A DNA stretch of 64,000 bases from Planctomycetaceae bacterium (GTDB lineage: Bacteria > Planctomycetota > Phycisphaerae > SM23-33), in the NCBI GenBank assembly GCA_039680605.1, contig JBDKTA010000050.1:62001-126000 (forward strand), read 5' to 3'. The notes below the pieces were generated by a model, which searched no databases, was not told where the DNA came from, and saw only the letters and a list, made by a program, of their open reading frames with translations. Both the position numbers and the translations under genes were made by a program. How positions within the stretch are numbered: position 1 is the first letter of the stretch; each line of letters begins with the position of its first letter. Shown piece by piece: positions 25,326 to 33,914 of this stretch.

Positions 25326-26373
25326 GCTTTGCCTCCGCAGGCTTTGGCACAAAGACGCGCACTTGTCGTGTGCATGGATCAAGCACGTAGAGCGTATCGT
25401 CGGGCGCTGCCGCGACGGACAGGCCGCCGTACGTGCATCCGCCCGTGCCGGCCGCACAGATCGTGTCGTGCTCGGCAAATTGATCAGGCCCGGCCACGAC
25501 GCCCTGGAACTTGCCCTCGGCGTCGTAGACCTTGATGCGCGTGATGCCCTTCTCGACGGTCACGAAGCGCCCGCCGCTGATCATCGCCAAGGCGATCGGA
25601 TTGCAGCAGCCGCAGAACTTGTCGATGGCGGTGCCATGCATTCCCCAAGACAGTTCGAAGCGTCCGTCGAAGGTGTACGCCTCGACACGGTGCTTGCCCG
25701 GGTTGGACACGCGCAGCAGCCCGTCCGACGTCACGGCCAGCGGCATGTACGGGCTGGGCACGACAAGCCCCTCGCAGCCTTTGGCCGCATCCTTGCGGCC
25801 GATCTCGTTGATCAGCTTGCCCGCGCGGTCATATCGCAGCACGACGCGGTTGCCCGCGTCGGCGACAAAGACGTTGTCGCCACTGACGGCGATGGCGGCG
25901 AAGCGGGCCTTGTCGCCGCGGCTGGGCCAGGGTTTCTGCCATTTCGACAAATCCGTGAGGACGGCGATGCGATCCTTGAACCCCAAGAAAAGCGTCTTTT
26001 CGCTCTCAGCCGCGCACATCGGCGCACCCGGCGGGCAATTGATCTCGTAAGGCTGGTCGCCGTAAAGGGAGTACGGAAGGCGGATGATCTGGTCGCCGAC
26101 GACATAGACGCCCCCGGATCCTCCTATCGCGATACCGCGCGGCTCCTTCAGCTTCGTGGCAATCCCTCTTGTGACCTCCTCTCTATACAGAATGGGCGCG
26201 CCTTGAGTTCCCTGGTAGGGCGAGAGGTCGTAGCGGTGCTCGGCGGGGGGCTGGTCCTTATTGGCGACGTAGCGGTAGACGGAGTATCCCGCCGCGCCGG
26301 CGGCCACGGCGCCCGCGGCCCCGAGCAGCAACTCGCGGCGCGTCTTTTTGCCGTCTTTGTTTTCGTCAGCCAT
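25318..26373 (-). CDS. Exported NHL-repeat beta-propeller protein
   Basis: 351 residues. Tat-like N-terminus (KKTRRELLLGAAGAVAAGAAG) then NHL/SMP-30-like blades: EPRGIAIGGSGGVYVVGD, ARFAAIAVSGDNVFVADAG with NRVVLRYD, and PDDTLYVLD near the end. A Cys pair, FCGCCNP (about 280), and other Cys residues are unusual for a plain propeller and might bind a metal. ATG 26373 follows GAGG; the upstream open frame is an inverted-repeat element. It overlaps the next gene by 8 bp. Function unknown; likely an envelope partner of the adjacent Fe-S proteins. Confidence 0.8.
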   Translation of the reverse strand: MADENKDGKKTRRELLLGAAGAVAAGAAGYSVYRYVANKDQPPAEHRYDLSPYQGTQGAPILYREEVTRGIATKLKEPRGIAIGGSGGVYVVGDQIIRLPYSLYGDQPYEINCPPGAPMCAAESEKTLFLGFKDRIAVLTDLSKWQKPWPSRGDKARFAAIAVSGDNVFVADAGNRVVLRYDRAGKLINEIGRKDAAKGCEGLVVPSPYMPLAVTSDGLLRVSNPGKHRVEAYTFDGRFELSWGMHGTAIDKFCGCCNPIALAMISGGRFVTVEKGITRIKVYDAEGKFQGVVAGPDQFAEHDTICAAGTGGCTYGGLSVAAAPDDTLYVLDPCTRQVRVFVPKPAEAKHG

Positions 26374-26391
26374 CAAGAACCTCGCATTCCG

Positions 26392-26478
26392 GGGTGCCAT
26401 GGCGGCCGTTTCTCTGCCACCATGTCCCTCATCGTCATCCGCAAGCATGGCGGCTGGACAACGGCCGCCATGGCACCC
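26392..26478. repeat. 18-bp perfect inverted repeat, GGGTGCCATGGCGGC family
   Basis: Arms at 26392-26409 and 26461-26478 are perfect complements over 18 bp, with a 51-nt spacer that holds a further CATGGCGGC copy. It fills the gap between two propeller genes. Related shorter copies are at 37073-37099 and 40607-40642. Confidence 0.85.
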
Positions 26479-26486
26479 GAGCCACA

Positions 26487-27893
26487 CTACTCAGCCACGC
26501 TCAGGCACACGATGCGGGTCAGGTCGCGGGCGATCAATCGCCCGCCCGCCAGCGCCAGCGGACCCCAGCAGTCGTGGCCGCTGAGCACCTTTGCGCGGGC
26601 AAGCTGCTCGTAGCCCGAGGGCGTAGCCCGGGCCATCGTGAGGGTTCCATCATCATCCAAGGCATAGATCAGCCCCTGTGAAATCAGCAGCGGGCCCAGG
26701 CCGAAGCGATTGGCCGGGCCGGAGTTCCAGAGGAGGTTTCCACTCTTGTCGATGCACGCCAGTTCCCCGTCGGGGCGGATGGCGTAGATGTAGCCCTCGT
26801 AGAAGACCGGCGTCTGCTGCGTGGCGCCGAAGACCTCGGCTGGCTTGGCCCAGAGCTTCCTCGCGATGACGCGGCCGTCCTTCTCTTCGATCTGCATCAT
26901 CATGCATCCGGCGTTGTACCCGCCGGCCAGGAAGATCTTGCCCTCGCCGACGTCCACCGGGGTGGGGATGTTGGCGATCTTAATGCGCCACTCGGTGCTG
27001 GTAAAGGCGATGGTCCCGTCGTCAGCCCAGAGGCCGGCGATGCCCTTGTCGGCACAGTAGAGGTACATCCGCCGTCCGCCCACTTCCAGCGGGGTGACTG
27101 AGGAGTGCGTCATCTTCCAGCCCTGCGGATTGGGGGCCTTCCACTTGACGGCCCCGGTCGCGCAGTCGACGGCCATCATTAAGACATCCGGTCCGCCGGG
27201 TGCAAGGATGGTCAGGCCGTTATCGATCAGCGGGCACTGCCCGGCGTACCAGGGCGGAACGACGCTGCCGTACTCGGCGACGAGGTCGATCTTCCAGAGC
27301 AGCTCGCCGCTCTTGGCGTCCAGGCAGGTCACGTGGCACTTGGGGCCGATCGAGACGACGAACTTGTCGGTGACGGCCGGGGTCGTGCGGCTCATGCCAT
27401 GGAAGCGTTTGACCGGCACGGGGTAGGTGTAGCGCCAGAGCTCCTTGCCATCGCCCAGCGAGAGGCATCGCACCGCGTCGGCTCGGCGGACCTGGTCGTA
27501 GTCGGTGAGGTACACGCGGCCGTTGAGGACGGCCGGTCCGGCGTAGCCTTCGCCGGCCTCGATATTCCACAGCGGCGCGGGCCCGGCGGGCGGCCACTTC
27601 TTGGCCAGGAAGATGTTATCCTCGCGATTGACGTTGTCGCGGTCAGCTCCGCGAAAGCACGGCCAGGCGCCAGTGAGTGATTCATCCGCCGTGGCGCCCT
27701 GAACGGCGATGAGCTTTCCCTGGAAGCTCTGGCTTGTCGCCGCGGCGGCCTGTGGCGGTCGGTCGGTTCCGGCGACGCGCGGCGAAACCATGATCGACGG
27801 CTGCCACTGCAGCCACGCCGTGACGCCCGCGATGCCGCCGGCGGCCACCAGCGCCGGAACCAGCCAGGTTGTTATCGTGCCCGTGCTGCGCAT
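26487..27893 (-). CDS. PQQ-like beta-propeller protein, membrane-anchored or exported
   Basis: 468 residues. An N-terminal hydrophobic helix (ITTWLVPALVAAGGIAGVTA) suggests export or anchoring. The rest has propeller blades with the G-x-W pattern: GDGKELWRYTYP, KSGELLWKIDL, TGAVKWKAPNP and KSGNLLWNSGP, preceded by WPCFRGADRDN, a common opening in planctomycete WD/PQQ proteins. No catalytic residues of quinoprotein dehydrogenases can be assigned. It lies 21 bp after the ABC permease stop, in the same operon. Confidence 0.82.
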   Translation of the reverse strand: MRSTGTITTWLVPALVAAGGIAGVTAWLQWQPSIMVSPRVAGTDRPPQAAAATSQSFQGKLIAVQGATADESLTGAWPCFRGADRDNVNREDNIFLAKKWPPAGPAPLWNIEAGEGYAGPAVLNGRVYLTDYDQVRRADAVRCLSLGDGKELWRYTYPVPVKRFHGMSRTTPAVTDKFVVSIGPKCHVTCLDAKSGELLWKIDLVAEYGSVVPPWYAGQCPLIDNGLTILAPGGPDVLMMAVDCATGAVKWKAPNPQGWKMTHSSVTPLEVGGRRMYLYCADKGIAGLWADDGTIAFTSTEWRIKIANIPTPVDVGEGKIFLAGGYNAGCMMMQIEEKDGRVIARKLWAKPAEVFGATQQTPVFYEGYIYAIRPDGELACIDKSGNLLWNSGPANRFGLGPLLISQGLIYALDDDGTLTMARATPSGYEQLARAKVLSGHDCWGPLALAGGRLIARDLTRIVCLSVAE

Positions 27894-27914
27894 ATCACGC
27901 CAGTATACCCGGAA

Positions 27915-30900
27915 TCATTCCTCTCTCAGCGCGTCAATGAGCCGCCCGCGCAGCGCCAGTCTCGCCGCCAGCAGGGTCGAGGCTGCGCCGACGAGAACGA
28001 CCCCGCCCAATACCGCTGACAGCAGGGCGACGGGCACATGCGGATCCATGAAGCGGGACTGGGGGATCACGACCATCGCAGCCGCCGCCAGGCCGATCAC
28101 CAGTCCCATCGCCAGCAGTGCCAGGTGCTCGGTCAGCACCATCGCGACGATGCGCCCGCGGGTGAAGCCGACCGCGCGGAGGATCGCCAACTCGCTGCGG
28201 CGCTCGAGCACGTTTCGCATCAGAACCAGCCCCAGGCCGACACCGCCCAGCACCAGCCCCAGCCCGCCCAGCGCCTGGAAGATCGCCAGGTACGTGTTCT
28301 GCACCGAGTTGAGCCGGGCGAGCAACTCATCCGTCGGTCGCAATTCCAGACCGTAGTCTTGATAGGCCTCAGACAGCTTGGATTCTACCGCGGCGCGATC
28401 GGCGGCTGGCGTATCGATCAGGAAGGATCGATATCCGCTTTCGGAGGAAAAGTGCCGCACGAAGTGCTTCTCAGAAATGATCAGCGAGCCCTGCAGGATG
28501 GAATTCCGCAGTGAACCGACGAGACGGATCTTCAGAGGTTTGCCCCGGTCGTCGGTGATCGCGATCGTCTGCCCGACGGCTGAGTGCAGCGCGTACGTGA
28601 TCGTGTTCTGATCCGCAACAGCGGGAACGGTGTCGGCGGCGATATCGGCATCGAGCATCATCCACCGTCCATCCGTCGAGGCGAAGCGGAACCGGTGGGT
28701 GCTTTCCAATGCGGCTGTGTCCACGCCCAGAATGCGGGGACGCTGCGGGGCGTTGAGGTTCAAGCATGTTGCATCGTCGCCATCGTGAAGCCTCAACGGG
28801 ACGATAGAAGTGTGCTGCTCAACCTCGTCGGCGGGCAACGCCGCTTTGGCGGATGGGATCGGAACTGCCGATTCGCCGATCAGGGCGTAGCCGCCGGTGC
28901 CGGAACTGCGGCTGTCGGAGGGCTGGCCGTCCTGGCGAAACACGCTGACCACGGCGATAAGAAAGACCGCGCAGGCCAGCAGGGCGACGGTAGCGATGTT
29001 GCGACCGCAGCGGCCCAGAAGATATCGCACGGTCAACCGCTGCACCGAAAACGCGCTGCCCGCGCGATGGGGGAGCGACCATCGCCGCCTGCGAGGCGCG
29101 GCGCGATGGCCGCTGAGCAACTGCTGGACCGGGCGCCCGCTCAGGCGACGGAGGGTGGCGTACATCGCGATGATCGCCGCGACGGCGGCCAACGCCGCGC
29201 CTGCCGCTAGCGACACGGGCATCACATGCAGGTCAACCTGTGCTCCGGCCACGGCGGCTGACCAGATCGTCGACAACCCGCGCAGGATCAGCCATGCATA
29301 GCCGATCCCGAGAATAACGCCCAGCGAGCCGCCGGTCATCGCCAGCAGCAGGCCTTCGGCCATCAGCAGCCGCCGGATGGCTCCGGCCGTGAATCCCGTG
29401 GCCTTCAGGATTCCGATCTGCTCGCTGCGCTGAGTGACGCCCAGCGAGAAGACCAGTGCCGTCAGCAGCAGCGCTGAGGCGATGACGAAAAAGCTCAAGC
29501 CGATGAACAGGCCGGAGAAATCGTTCGCGCCTTTGGCCGCAGCTAATGCCTGCTCCCGCACGTCCTGGGCAACGATGCCCAGATACTTCGGCAGCGGCGC
29601 GGCCGTAGCACGGGCGTCTCGCCCGTGGTCCCTGTCTTGCTTTTTATGCATGGGCGGGACGCCCATGCGACTCACGGGCGAGACGCCCGTGCTACTGGGG
29701 ACGCCCGTGCCAGTGAAACGTACGGCAGTCAAGTTGCCGTAGCGGTTGGCCCACATGCTTTGGGCGGCGGCGAGGGTGACGAAGGCCTTAGGGGTGCCAC
29801 GGTACTGCTTCCAGTACTGCTCGTCCTTGGGGCGGATCTTGTTCAGATTGATGTAGGACCCGGCTTTCCAGTCGCGGCAGTTTTCCGCATCGGCCAGGCC
29901 GGGGAAGTCCGGCATGAGCGTCGCATCGGCGGCCAGGCCTTCGATCGGCACGACGGCCGCGATCGTGAACGTGCGGCTGGTTTCGCTCAGCCGCCCGGTC
30001 TCGCCCATCACGTAGTACTTGAGCGTCAGCGTGTCGCCAGCCTTGGCCGCCAGATCCTCCGCCAGCCAGCCGTTGATGACGATCTGGTCATCGTTTGCGG
30101 GCGAGACGCCCGTGCTACTGGGGGCGCCGATGCCGCTGACCATGGAATATGGCGTCGCCTTGTCGCCCACGCGCAATTCGTTGACGAAATATGTCAGCAC
30201 CCCCGTAGCCGCGGGCGAGTTGCCAATCGCCGCTTGCACCTCCGGCTGCGAGAGAAAGACCGCCTCACTGCGCAGCTCCACCTCCTTGCCGCCGGGGACA
30301 GCGACGATCTTCAGGCCCGCATCCTCCAGGCTGTAGGCCTTGTCCAACGCGCGTTGGACCGCATCTCGCGGTGCGTCGGACACAATCAGATTCGCCCGGT
30401 CCGGCCGCTCGAGTTGGCGGGCCAGCATCTCGCGCGAGACGAAGATGTTTTGCGGCGGAGTCGGGTTTGCCCGCAGGCTGAAATTGCCCCAGGGGGTGTC
30501 TGGCGCCACGGCGGCCACCTCTACAGCCAGCGCCGCGACGTTAGACCCTGTGTCGGCCAATGGTGCATCGGCGCCCAGAACCGACGGTCGGGCGATCCGC
30601 AGCACGACGCGGTCGCCGGCGGCGATGCCCAACTGCTGCGCCAGAGTGACATTGACGATGGCGCCGTCGGCAAAGCGATCGGCCGGGGCGTTGCACTGGC
30701 GCCAGGTCCGGATGTCCACGCCCAGCACCTGGACGTTGTTGGCTCGGGCCTTGGCTTCGCGGGCGGTTGCAGAGCCACGTGCCTGTACCCACGCCGCCGC
30801 ATGCATGTCGCCGGCGGCATTCATGCGATCGTCCAGTGTCGTAGTGAACATCCTCTGCGGACTGTCCACCGCCGCCTGCACGCCGCCCAGGCGCTCCAGG

Positions 30901-31049
30901 GCACGAGTGCGCAGCGTGCCGCGCACGCTGTCGCCGACGAGCAATGCGCCAACAAGCACCGCCGACGCCACGGCCGTGGCGAGTGCCACTGCGCCGCTGG
31001 TCCAGCGGTAATGTCGCAGGCTGCAGATTATGAATCTGGTCTTGGTCAC
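27915..31049 (-). CDS. FtsX/LolC-type ABC transporter permease, double-module
   Basis: 1044 residues from GTG 31049 (MTKTRFIICSLRHYRW). An N-terminal helix is followed by a large MacB-like extracytoplasmic domain and an FtsX core (about 490-620), then a second hydrophobic/extracytoplasmic half and a C-terminal FtsX core (about 920-1044, LGLVLGGVGLGLVLMRNVLE). Such permeases work with LolD-type ATPases to extract lipoproteins or move large molecules across the envelope. Two repeat-derived in-frame insertions are visible at about residues 307-318 and 445-481. The start is uncertain because only a weak ribosome-binding site exists and repeats lie upstream. Confidence 0.85.
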   Translation of the reverse strand: MTKTRFIICSLRHYRWTSGAVALATAVASAVLVGALLVGDSVRGTLRTRALERLGGVQAAVDSPQRMFTTTLDDRMNAAGDMHAAAWVQARGSATAREAKARANNVQVLGVDIRTWRQCNAPADRFADGAIVNVTLAQQLGIAAGDRVVLRIARPSVLGADAPLADTGSNVAALAVEVAAVAPDTPWGNFSLRANPTPPQNIFVSREMLARQLERPDRANLIVSDAPRDAVQRALDKAYSLEDAGLKIVAVPGGKEVELRSEAVFLSQPEVQAAIGNSPAATGVLTYFVNELRVGDKATPYSMVSGIGAPSSTGVSPANDDQIVINGWLAEDLAAKAGDTLTLKYYVMGETGRLSETSRTFTIAAVVPIEGLAADATLMPDFPGLADAENCRDWKAGSYINLNKIRPKDEQYWKQYRGTPKAFVTLAAAQSMWANRYGNLTAVRFTGTGVPSSTGVSPVSRMGVPPMHKKQDRDHGRDARATAAPLPKYLGIVAQDVREQALAAAKGANDFSGLFIGLSFFVIASALLLTALVFSLGVTQRSEQIGILKATGFTAGAIRRLLMAEGLLLAMTGGSLGVILGIGYAWLILRGLSTIWSAAVAGAQVDLHVMPVSLAAGAALAAVAAIIAMYATLRRLSGRPVQQLLSGHRAAPRRRRWSLPHRAGSAFSVQRLTVRYLLGRCGRNIATVALLACAVFLIAVVSVFRQDGQPSDSRSSGTGGYALIGESAVPIPSAKAALPADEVEQHTSIVPLRLHDGDDATCLNLNAPQRPRILGVDTAALESTHRFRFASTDGRWMMLDADIAADTVPAVADQNTITYALHSAVGQTIAITDDRGKPLKIRLVGSLRNSILQGSLIISEKHFVRHFSSESGYRSFLIDTPAADRAAVESKLSEAYQDYGLELRPTDELLARLNSVQNTYLAIFQALGGLGLVLGGVGLGLVLMRNVLERRSELAILRAVGFTRGRIVAMVLTEHLALLAMGLVIGLAAAAMVVIPQSRFMDPHVPVALLSAVLGGVVLVGAASTLLAARLALRGRLIDALREE
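29607..29715. repeat. In-frame GGGCGTCTCGCCC-type cluster in the ABC permease
   Basis: Palindromes CACGGGCGTCTCGCCCGTG, CATGGGCGGGACGCCCATG (29649-29667) and CACGGGCGAGACGCCCGTG (from 29673) are joined to GCTACTGGGG. Read through on the minus strand they give the insert TGVPSSTGVSPVS ... MGVPPM ... GRDARAT, flanked by normal permease sequence. Confidence 0.85.
30098..30129. repeat. Single in-frame palindrome copy in the ABC permease
   Basis: GCGGGCGAGACGCCCGTG followed by CTACTGGGGG encodes GAPSSTGVSPAND in the extracytoplasmic domain. Same family as 29607-29715 but a separate insertion. Confidence 0.8.
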
Positions 31050-31063
31050 ACTGTTTCTGTCCA

Positions 31064-31156
31064 GGGTGGCATGGCGACACGCGCTTTTGTGTTTGCGGGT
31101 CGCCAGGTTAGCGCACACGCCCATGGCGACCCGCTGCGCGTGTCGCCATGCCACCC
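31064..31156. repeat. 20-bp perfect inverted repeat, GGTGGCATGGCGAC family
   Basis: Arms at 31064-31083 and 31137-31156 are perfect complements over 20 bp; the spacer holds two further GGTCGCC/CATGGCGAC part-copies. It lies directly upstream of the ABC permease start. Relatives are at 18924-18950, 47933-47965 and 53908-53943. Confidence 0.85.
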
Positions 31157-31172
31157 GATTCATGACGACCAT

Positions 31173-31240
31173 CGTCCTCGTCCTCGTCCTCGTCGTCGGT
31201 TTCCCGGTCCAACAACCGAGGACGACGAGGACGAGGACGA
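31173..31240. repeat. CGTCCT tandem inverted repeat
   Basis: GTCCTCGTCCTCGTCC-type units (about 31173-31199) face their complement (31217-31240, CGAGGACGACGAGGACG) across a short spacer. It adjoins the 20-bp element, and together they fill the 197-bp gap between ABC ATPase and permease genes. Confidence 0.8.
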
Positions 31241-31246
31241 TTGCGA

Positions 31247-31930
31247 TCAGGAGAGTCTTCCGCCCTTGAGGGTCATTACGCTCTGCATGCGGGCGGCCAG
31301 TTCCGTCCAGTGCGTTGCCAGCACGAGCGTGAGCCCGCCGTCACGAGCCAGTTCGGTCAGCAGATCGGCTACCGACTCAGCGCCGGCGCGGTCGAGCGAG
31401 CCGGTGGGTTCGTCGGCCAGCAGGATCGCCGGGTCGTTGATCAGCGCCCGCGCGACGGCCACACGCTGGCGCTGCCCGCCGGAAAGCTGCCCCGGGCGAT
31501 GGTCGGCATGGTCGCCCAGGCCAACGCGTTCGAGCAGCGCCCCCGCGCGGTCGGCAGCGGCCTTGTCGACCTTTCCGCCAGCCAGCACAGGCACGAGCAC
31601 GTTCTCCATCGCCGTACACTGAGGCAGTAGGTGATGGAGCTGGAAGATCATCCCGATGCGACGATTCCGCAGGGATGAAAGCTGGCGGTCGTTCAGGCCG
31701 GCGAGGTCCCGCCCTTCCAGCAGCACGGTTCCGGCCGTGGGGCGGTCGAGGGCGCCGATGAGATTCAGCAGCGTGCTCTTTCCGCTGCCGCTGGGCCCGA
31801 CGATTCCCAGTGACTGCCCGGCGGCTACTTGCAGGTCTACGCCGGCGAGCACGTCCGTGATTCCCTCGCCGGCGGGGGCCGGGTAGCTCTTGTGTACGCC
31901 GCGCAGTTCCACGGCAATGGTCTGGCTCAT
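31247..31930 (-). CDS. LolD/MacB-type ABC transporter ATP-binding protein
   Basis: 227 residues, typical for LolD. Walker A GPSGSGKST, Q-loop region MIFQLHHLLPQ, signature LSGGQRQR, Walker B ILLADEPTGSLD and the switch His in LATHW are all intact. It should power the FtsX-type permease encoded next. The gene starts inside the stop of the upstream GT-like gene (ATGA, 31927-31930). Substrate unknown; lipoprotein or lipid export fits the permease type. Confidence 0.92.
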   Translation of the reverse strand: MSQTIAVELRGVHKSYPAPAGEGITDVLAGVDLQVAAGQSLGIVGPSGSGKSTLLNLIGALDRPTAGTVLLEGRDLAGLNDRQLSSLRNRRIGMIFQLHHLLPQCTAMENVLVPVLAGGKVDKAAADRAGALLERVGLGDHADHRPGQLSGGQRQRVAVARALINDPAILLADEPTGSLDRAGAESVADLLTELARDGGLTLVLATHWTELAARMQSVMTLKGGRLS

Positions 31931-32685
31931 GTGGCTGCCTCCATGGCTGCGGCCTGGAAGATGTTGGACATCGCCGCGGCCGCCAGGGGCAGTTCATCCC
32001 CTTGGGCGCCCAGATCGACCACATGCACGGCATCAGGGGGAAGGTTTAGTCGGCCGGCCATCGTTTCGGCGTACGCGTGGGAGGGGGCGATGAAGGCGCG
32101 AACATCCCTGCAGCAGCGGGCCAGTTCACTCCAGGCCTCTGCCGAGTAGGACTCGCCCAAGCCCTCGACAAAGCCATCCTCATCCTGCAGCAGGCACACC
32201 ACCGGCAGGCGCAGCTCGCGGGCGATGGGGCAGGCCAGTCCCGACAGCAGGGCGTTGGACAGCACGACCACGTCGTGCCGCTGGAGGCTCAGGAAGTCCA
32301 TGAGTCGCTGAAGCTCTTTGGCTTGTCGCCCGTCGCGGCCGGCGAGCATCGACAGCAGCGTGTTGGCCAAATCGGCGGGGCGGGTCATCGAACTGCGCCG
32401 CGAGAGCCACCGCAGCAGGGTGGGGGAGTCGAAGAGGCGATCGATCCAGCGCGGCGTGCGGCGAAACAGGGCGAGCTTCTGCTGCAGATAGACATTGATG
32501 CCGCCGAAGAACATCGGCGCGACGACGGCTTGGCCGGGTTGCTCGACATACGCCGGCAGGTACAGTGGCACGGCCAGCACCTGATGCCCCGCCTGCGACA
32601 GGGCCCGCAGCAGCGCGGCGTCGCGAAGGCAGTTGTCGCAGCGGTAGTTCTCGCCCGCACCGGCGGTGATGTACGCGATTTTCAT
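31927..32685 (-). CDS. GT-B-like glycosyltransferase N-terminal half, short form
   Basis: 252 residues. It begins MKIAYITAGAGENYRCDNCLR and continues with ALLRALSQAGHQVLAVPLYLP, the N-terminal Rossmann pattern of group 4 glycosyltransferases. HDVVVLSNALLSGLACPIAR and FIAPSHAYAETMAGRLNLPP match the segment before the domain junction. The C-terminal nucleotide-sugar domain (with its E-x7-E motif) is missing, although the gene looks intact: it overlaps the next by 4 bp and starts inside the previous stop. It may be a binding or regulatory relative rather than an enzyme, or pair with a partner protein elsewhere. Confidence 0.7.
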   Translation of the reverse strand: MKIAYITAGAGENYRCDNCLRDAALLRALSQAGHQVLAVPLYLPAYVEQPGQAVVAPMFFGGINVYLQQKLALFRRTPRWIDRLFDSPTLLRWLSRRSSMTRPADLANTLLSMLAGRDGRQAKELQRLMDFLSLQRHDVVVLSNALLSGLACPIARELRLPVVCLLQDEDGFVEGLGESYSAEAWSELARCCRDVRAFIAPSHAYAETMAGRLNLPPDAVHVVDLGAQGDELPLAAAAMSNIFQAAAMEAAT

Positions 32686-33878
32686 CTGGCAGTCCCGAAG
32701 GCATAGATAACGCCGTCATTGCAGCCAACGACGACCATTCCGCCCGCCACCGCGGGCGAAGACAGCAGCGGTTGACCGGCGTCGAACGACCACACGCGTT
32801 TGCCGTCGGCCAGGCGCAGCAGGTACAGCCGCCCGTCGGCCGAGGCGACGAGGACCTTGTCGCCGCAGATGACCGGGGAGGCATCGACGGAGTTCTTGGC
32901 CACGAATCCCCAGACGCGCCGCCCCGTTGCGCGTTCGAGGCAGTACACGCGGTTGGCCTTGCTGCCCAGGATCACGTGCCGATCGCCCACGGCCGGGGCG
33001 CCCATGAACGAGGCGTCGTCGTGACGATACAACCAAACCTTGCCGCCGTCGGTCAGGTCCATGCACAAGACCGCGTTGTCGAAGAGACCGAGATAGACCC
33101 TGTTGTCGGCGACGGCGAGCGAGCCGGGGATGGCCGTCGTGGCGCCCTCTGGCAGATGGGGCTTGATGTCGTAGCTCTTGAGCACCTTTCCCGACTGGCC
33201 GTCGATCACGCGCACCACGCCGTCACAACTGCCGATGACGACCCTGCCGCGGTCGATTACGGCCGAACCGTTGACGTAGTTCTCAGTGTCGACGCTCCAG
33301 AGCTTCTTGCCGCTGCCGGCGTCGAGGCAGTAGATCTTGTAGTCATAGCTACCGACGACCACGCAGGTCTTGCCGGTCTTGTCGGTGAAAACCGTGGCCG
33401 CCCCCCAGATCTGCCCCTGCGTTTCAAAGCTCCAGAGCTTCTTGCCGTCCGCGACCGCCAGGCAGTAGAGGTTTCCATCGTTGGAGCCGACAATCACGGT
33501 CTGGCCCAGCAGCGTCGGCGGGGCCTTGATCTCTTTGCCGGTCTTGAACGTCCAGAGTTTCTCGCCCGAGGCCAGGTTGAGCGCGTAGAGGCTGCCATCG
33601 TCGCTGCCAACGAACACCCGCCCGCCGCCGATGACAGGTGAGGATTGCACCTTGTCGCCCGTCTTGAACTTCCACCGCAGCGCGAGCTTGTCCGCCAGCG
33701 TCCCCGCCGCCACGCCCTGCTGGGCGCTATTGCCCCGCCAGGATGGCCACGATGGCTGCGACGCGGTACCCGTCGCCGGCGCCGAGGCAGGTTGCCGTGC
33801 CGCTGCCAGCGACATAAACGCCAGCGCTGTCAGCGTAAGTGCAGAGATTCCCAAGGGCCGATTCATGTTCTTCATCAT
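32682..33878 (-). CDS. Exported PQQ-like beta-propeller protein
   Basis: 398 residues with a signal peptide (ALTLTALAFMSLAAARQ) then WPSWRGNSAQQG and seven or eight blades of the type SGEKLWTFKTGKE, DGKKLWSFETQG, SGKKLWSVDTEN and DGKRVWSFDAGQ. Regular blades suggest a BamB-like scaffold or PQQ-type protein; no catalytic site is evident. ATG 33878, 33875 or 33866 could start it. It overlaps the GT-like gene by 4 bp and lies 36 bp after the cyclase-like gene. Confidence 0.85.
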   Translation of the reverse strand: MMKNMNRPLGISALTLTALAFMSLAAARQPASAPATGTASQPSWPSWRGNSAQQGVAAGTLADKLALRWKFKTGDKVQSSPVIGGGRVFVGSDDGSLYALNLASGEKLWTFKTGKEIKAPPTLLGQTVIVGSNDGNLYCLAVADGKKLWSFETQGQIWGAATVFTDKTGKTCVVVGSYDYKIYCLDAGSGKKLWSVDTENYVNGSAVIDRGRVVIGSCDGVVRVIDGQSGKVLKSYDIKPHLPEGATTAIPGSLAVADNRVYLGLFDNAVLCMDLTDGGKVWLYRHDDASFMGAPAVGDRHVILGSKANRVYCLERATGRRVWGFVAKNSVDASPVICGDKVLVASADGRLYLLRLADGKRVWSFDAGQPLLSSPAVAGGMVVVGCNDGVIYAFGTAR

Positions 33879-33914
33879 ACGTCACGAAAGTGCCGATTGG
33901 GAACCTGTTTGCGA

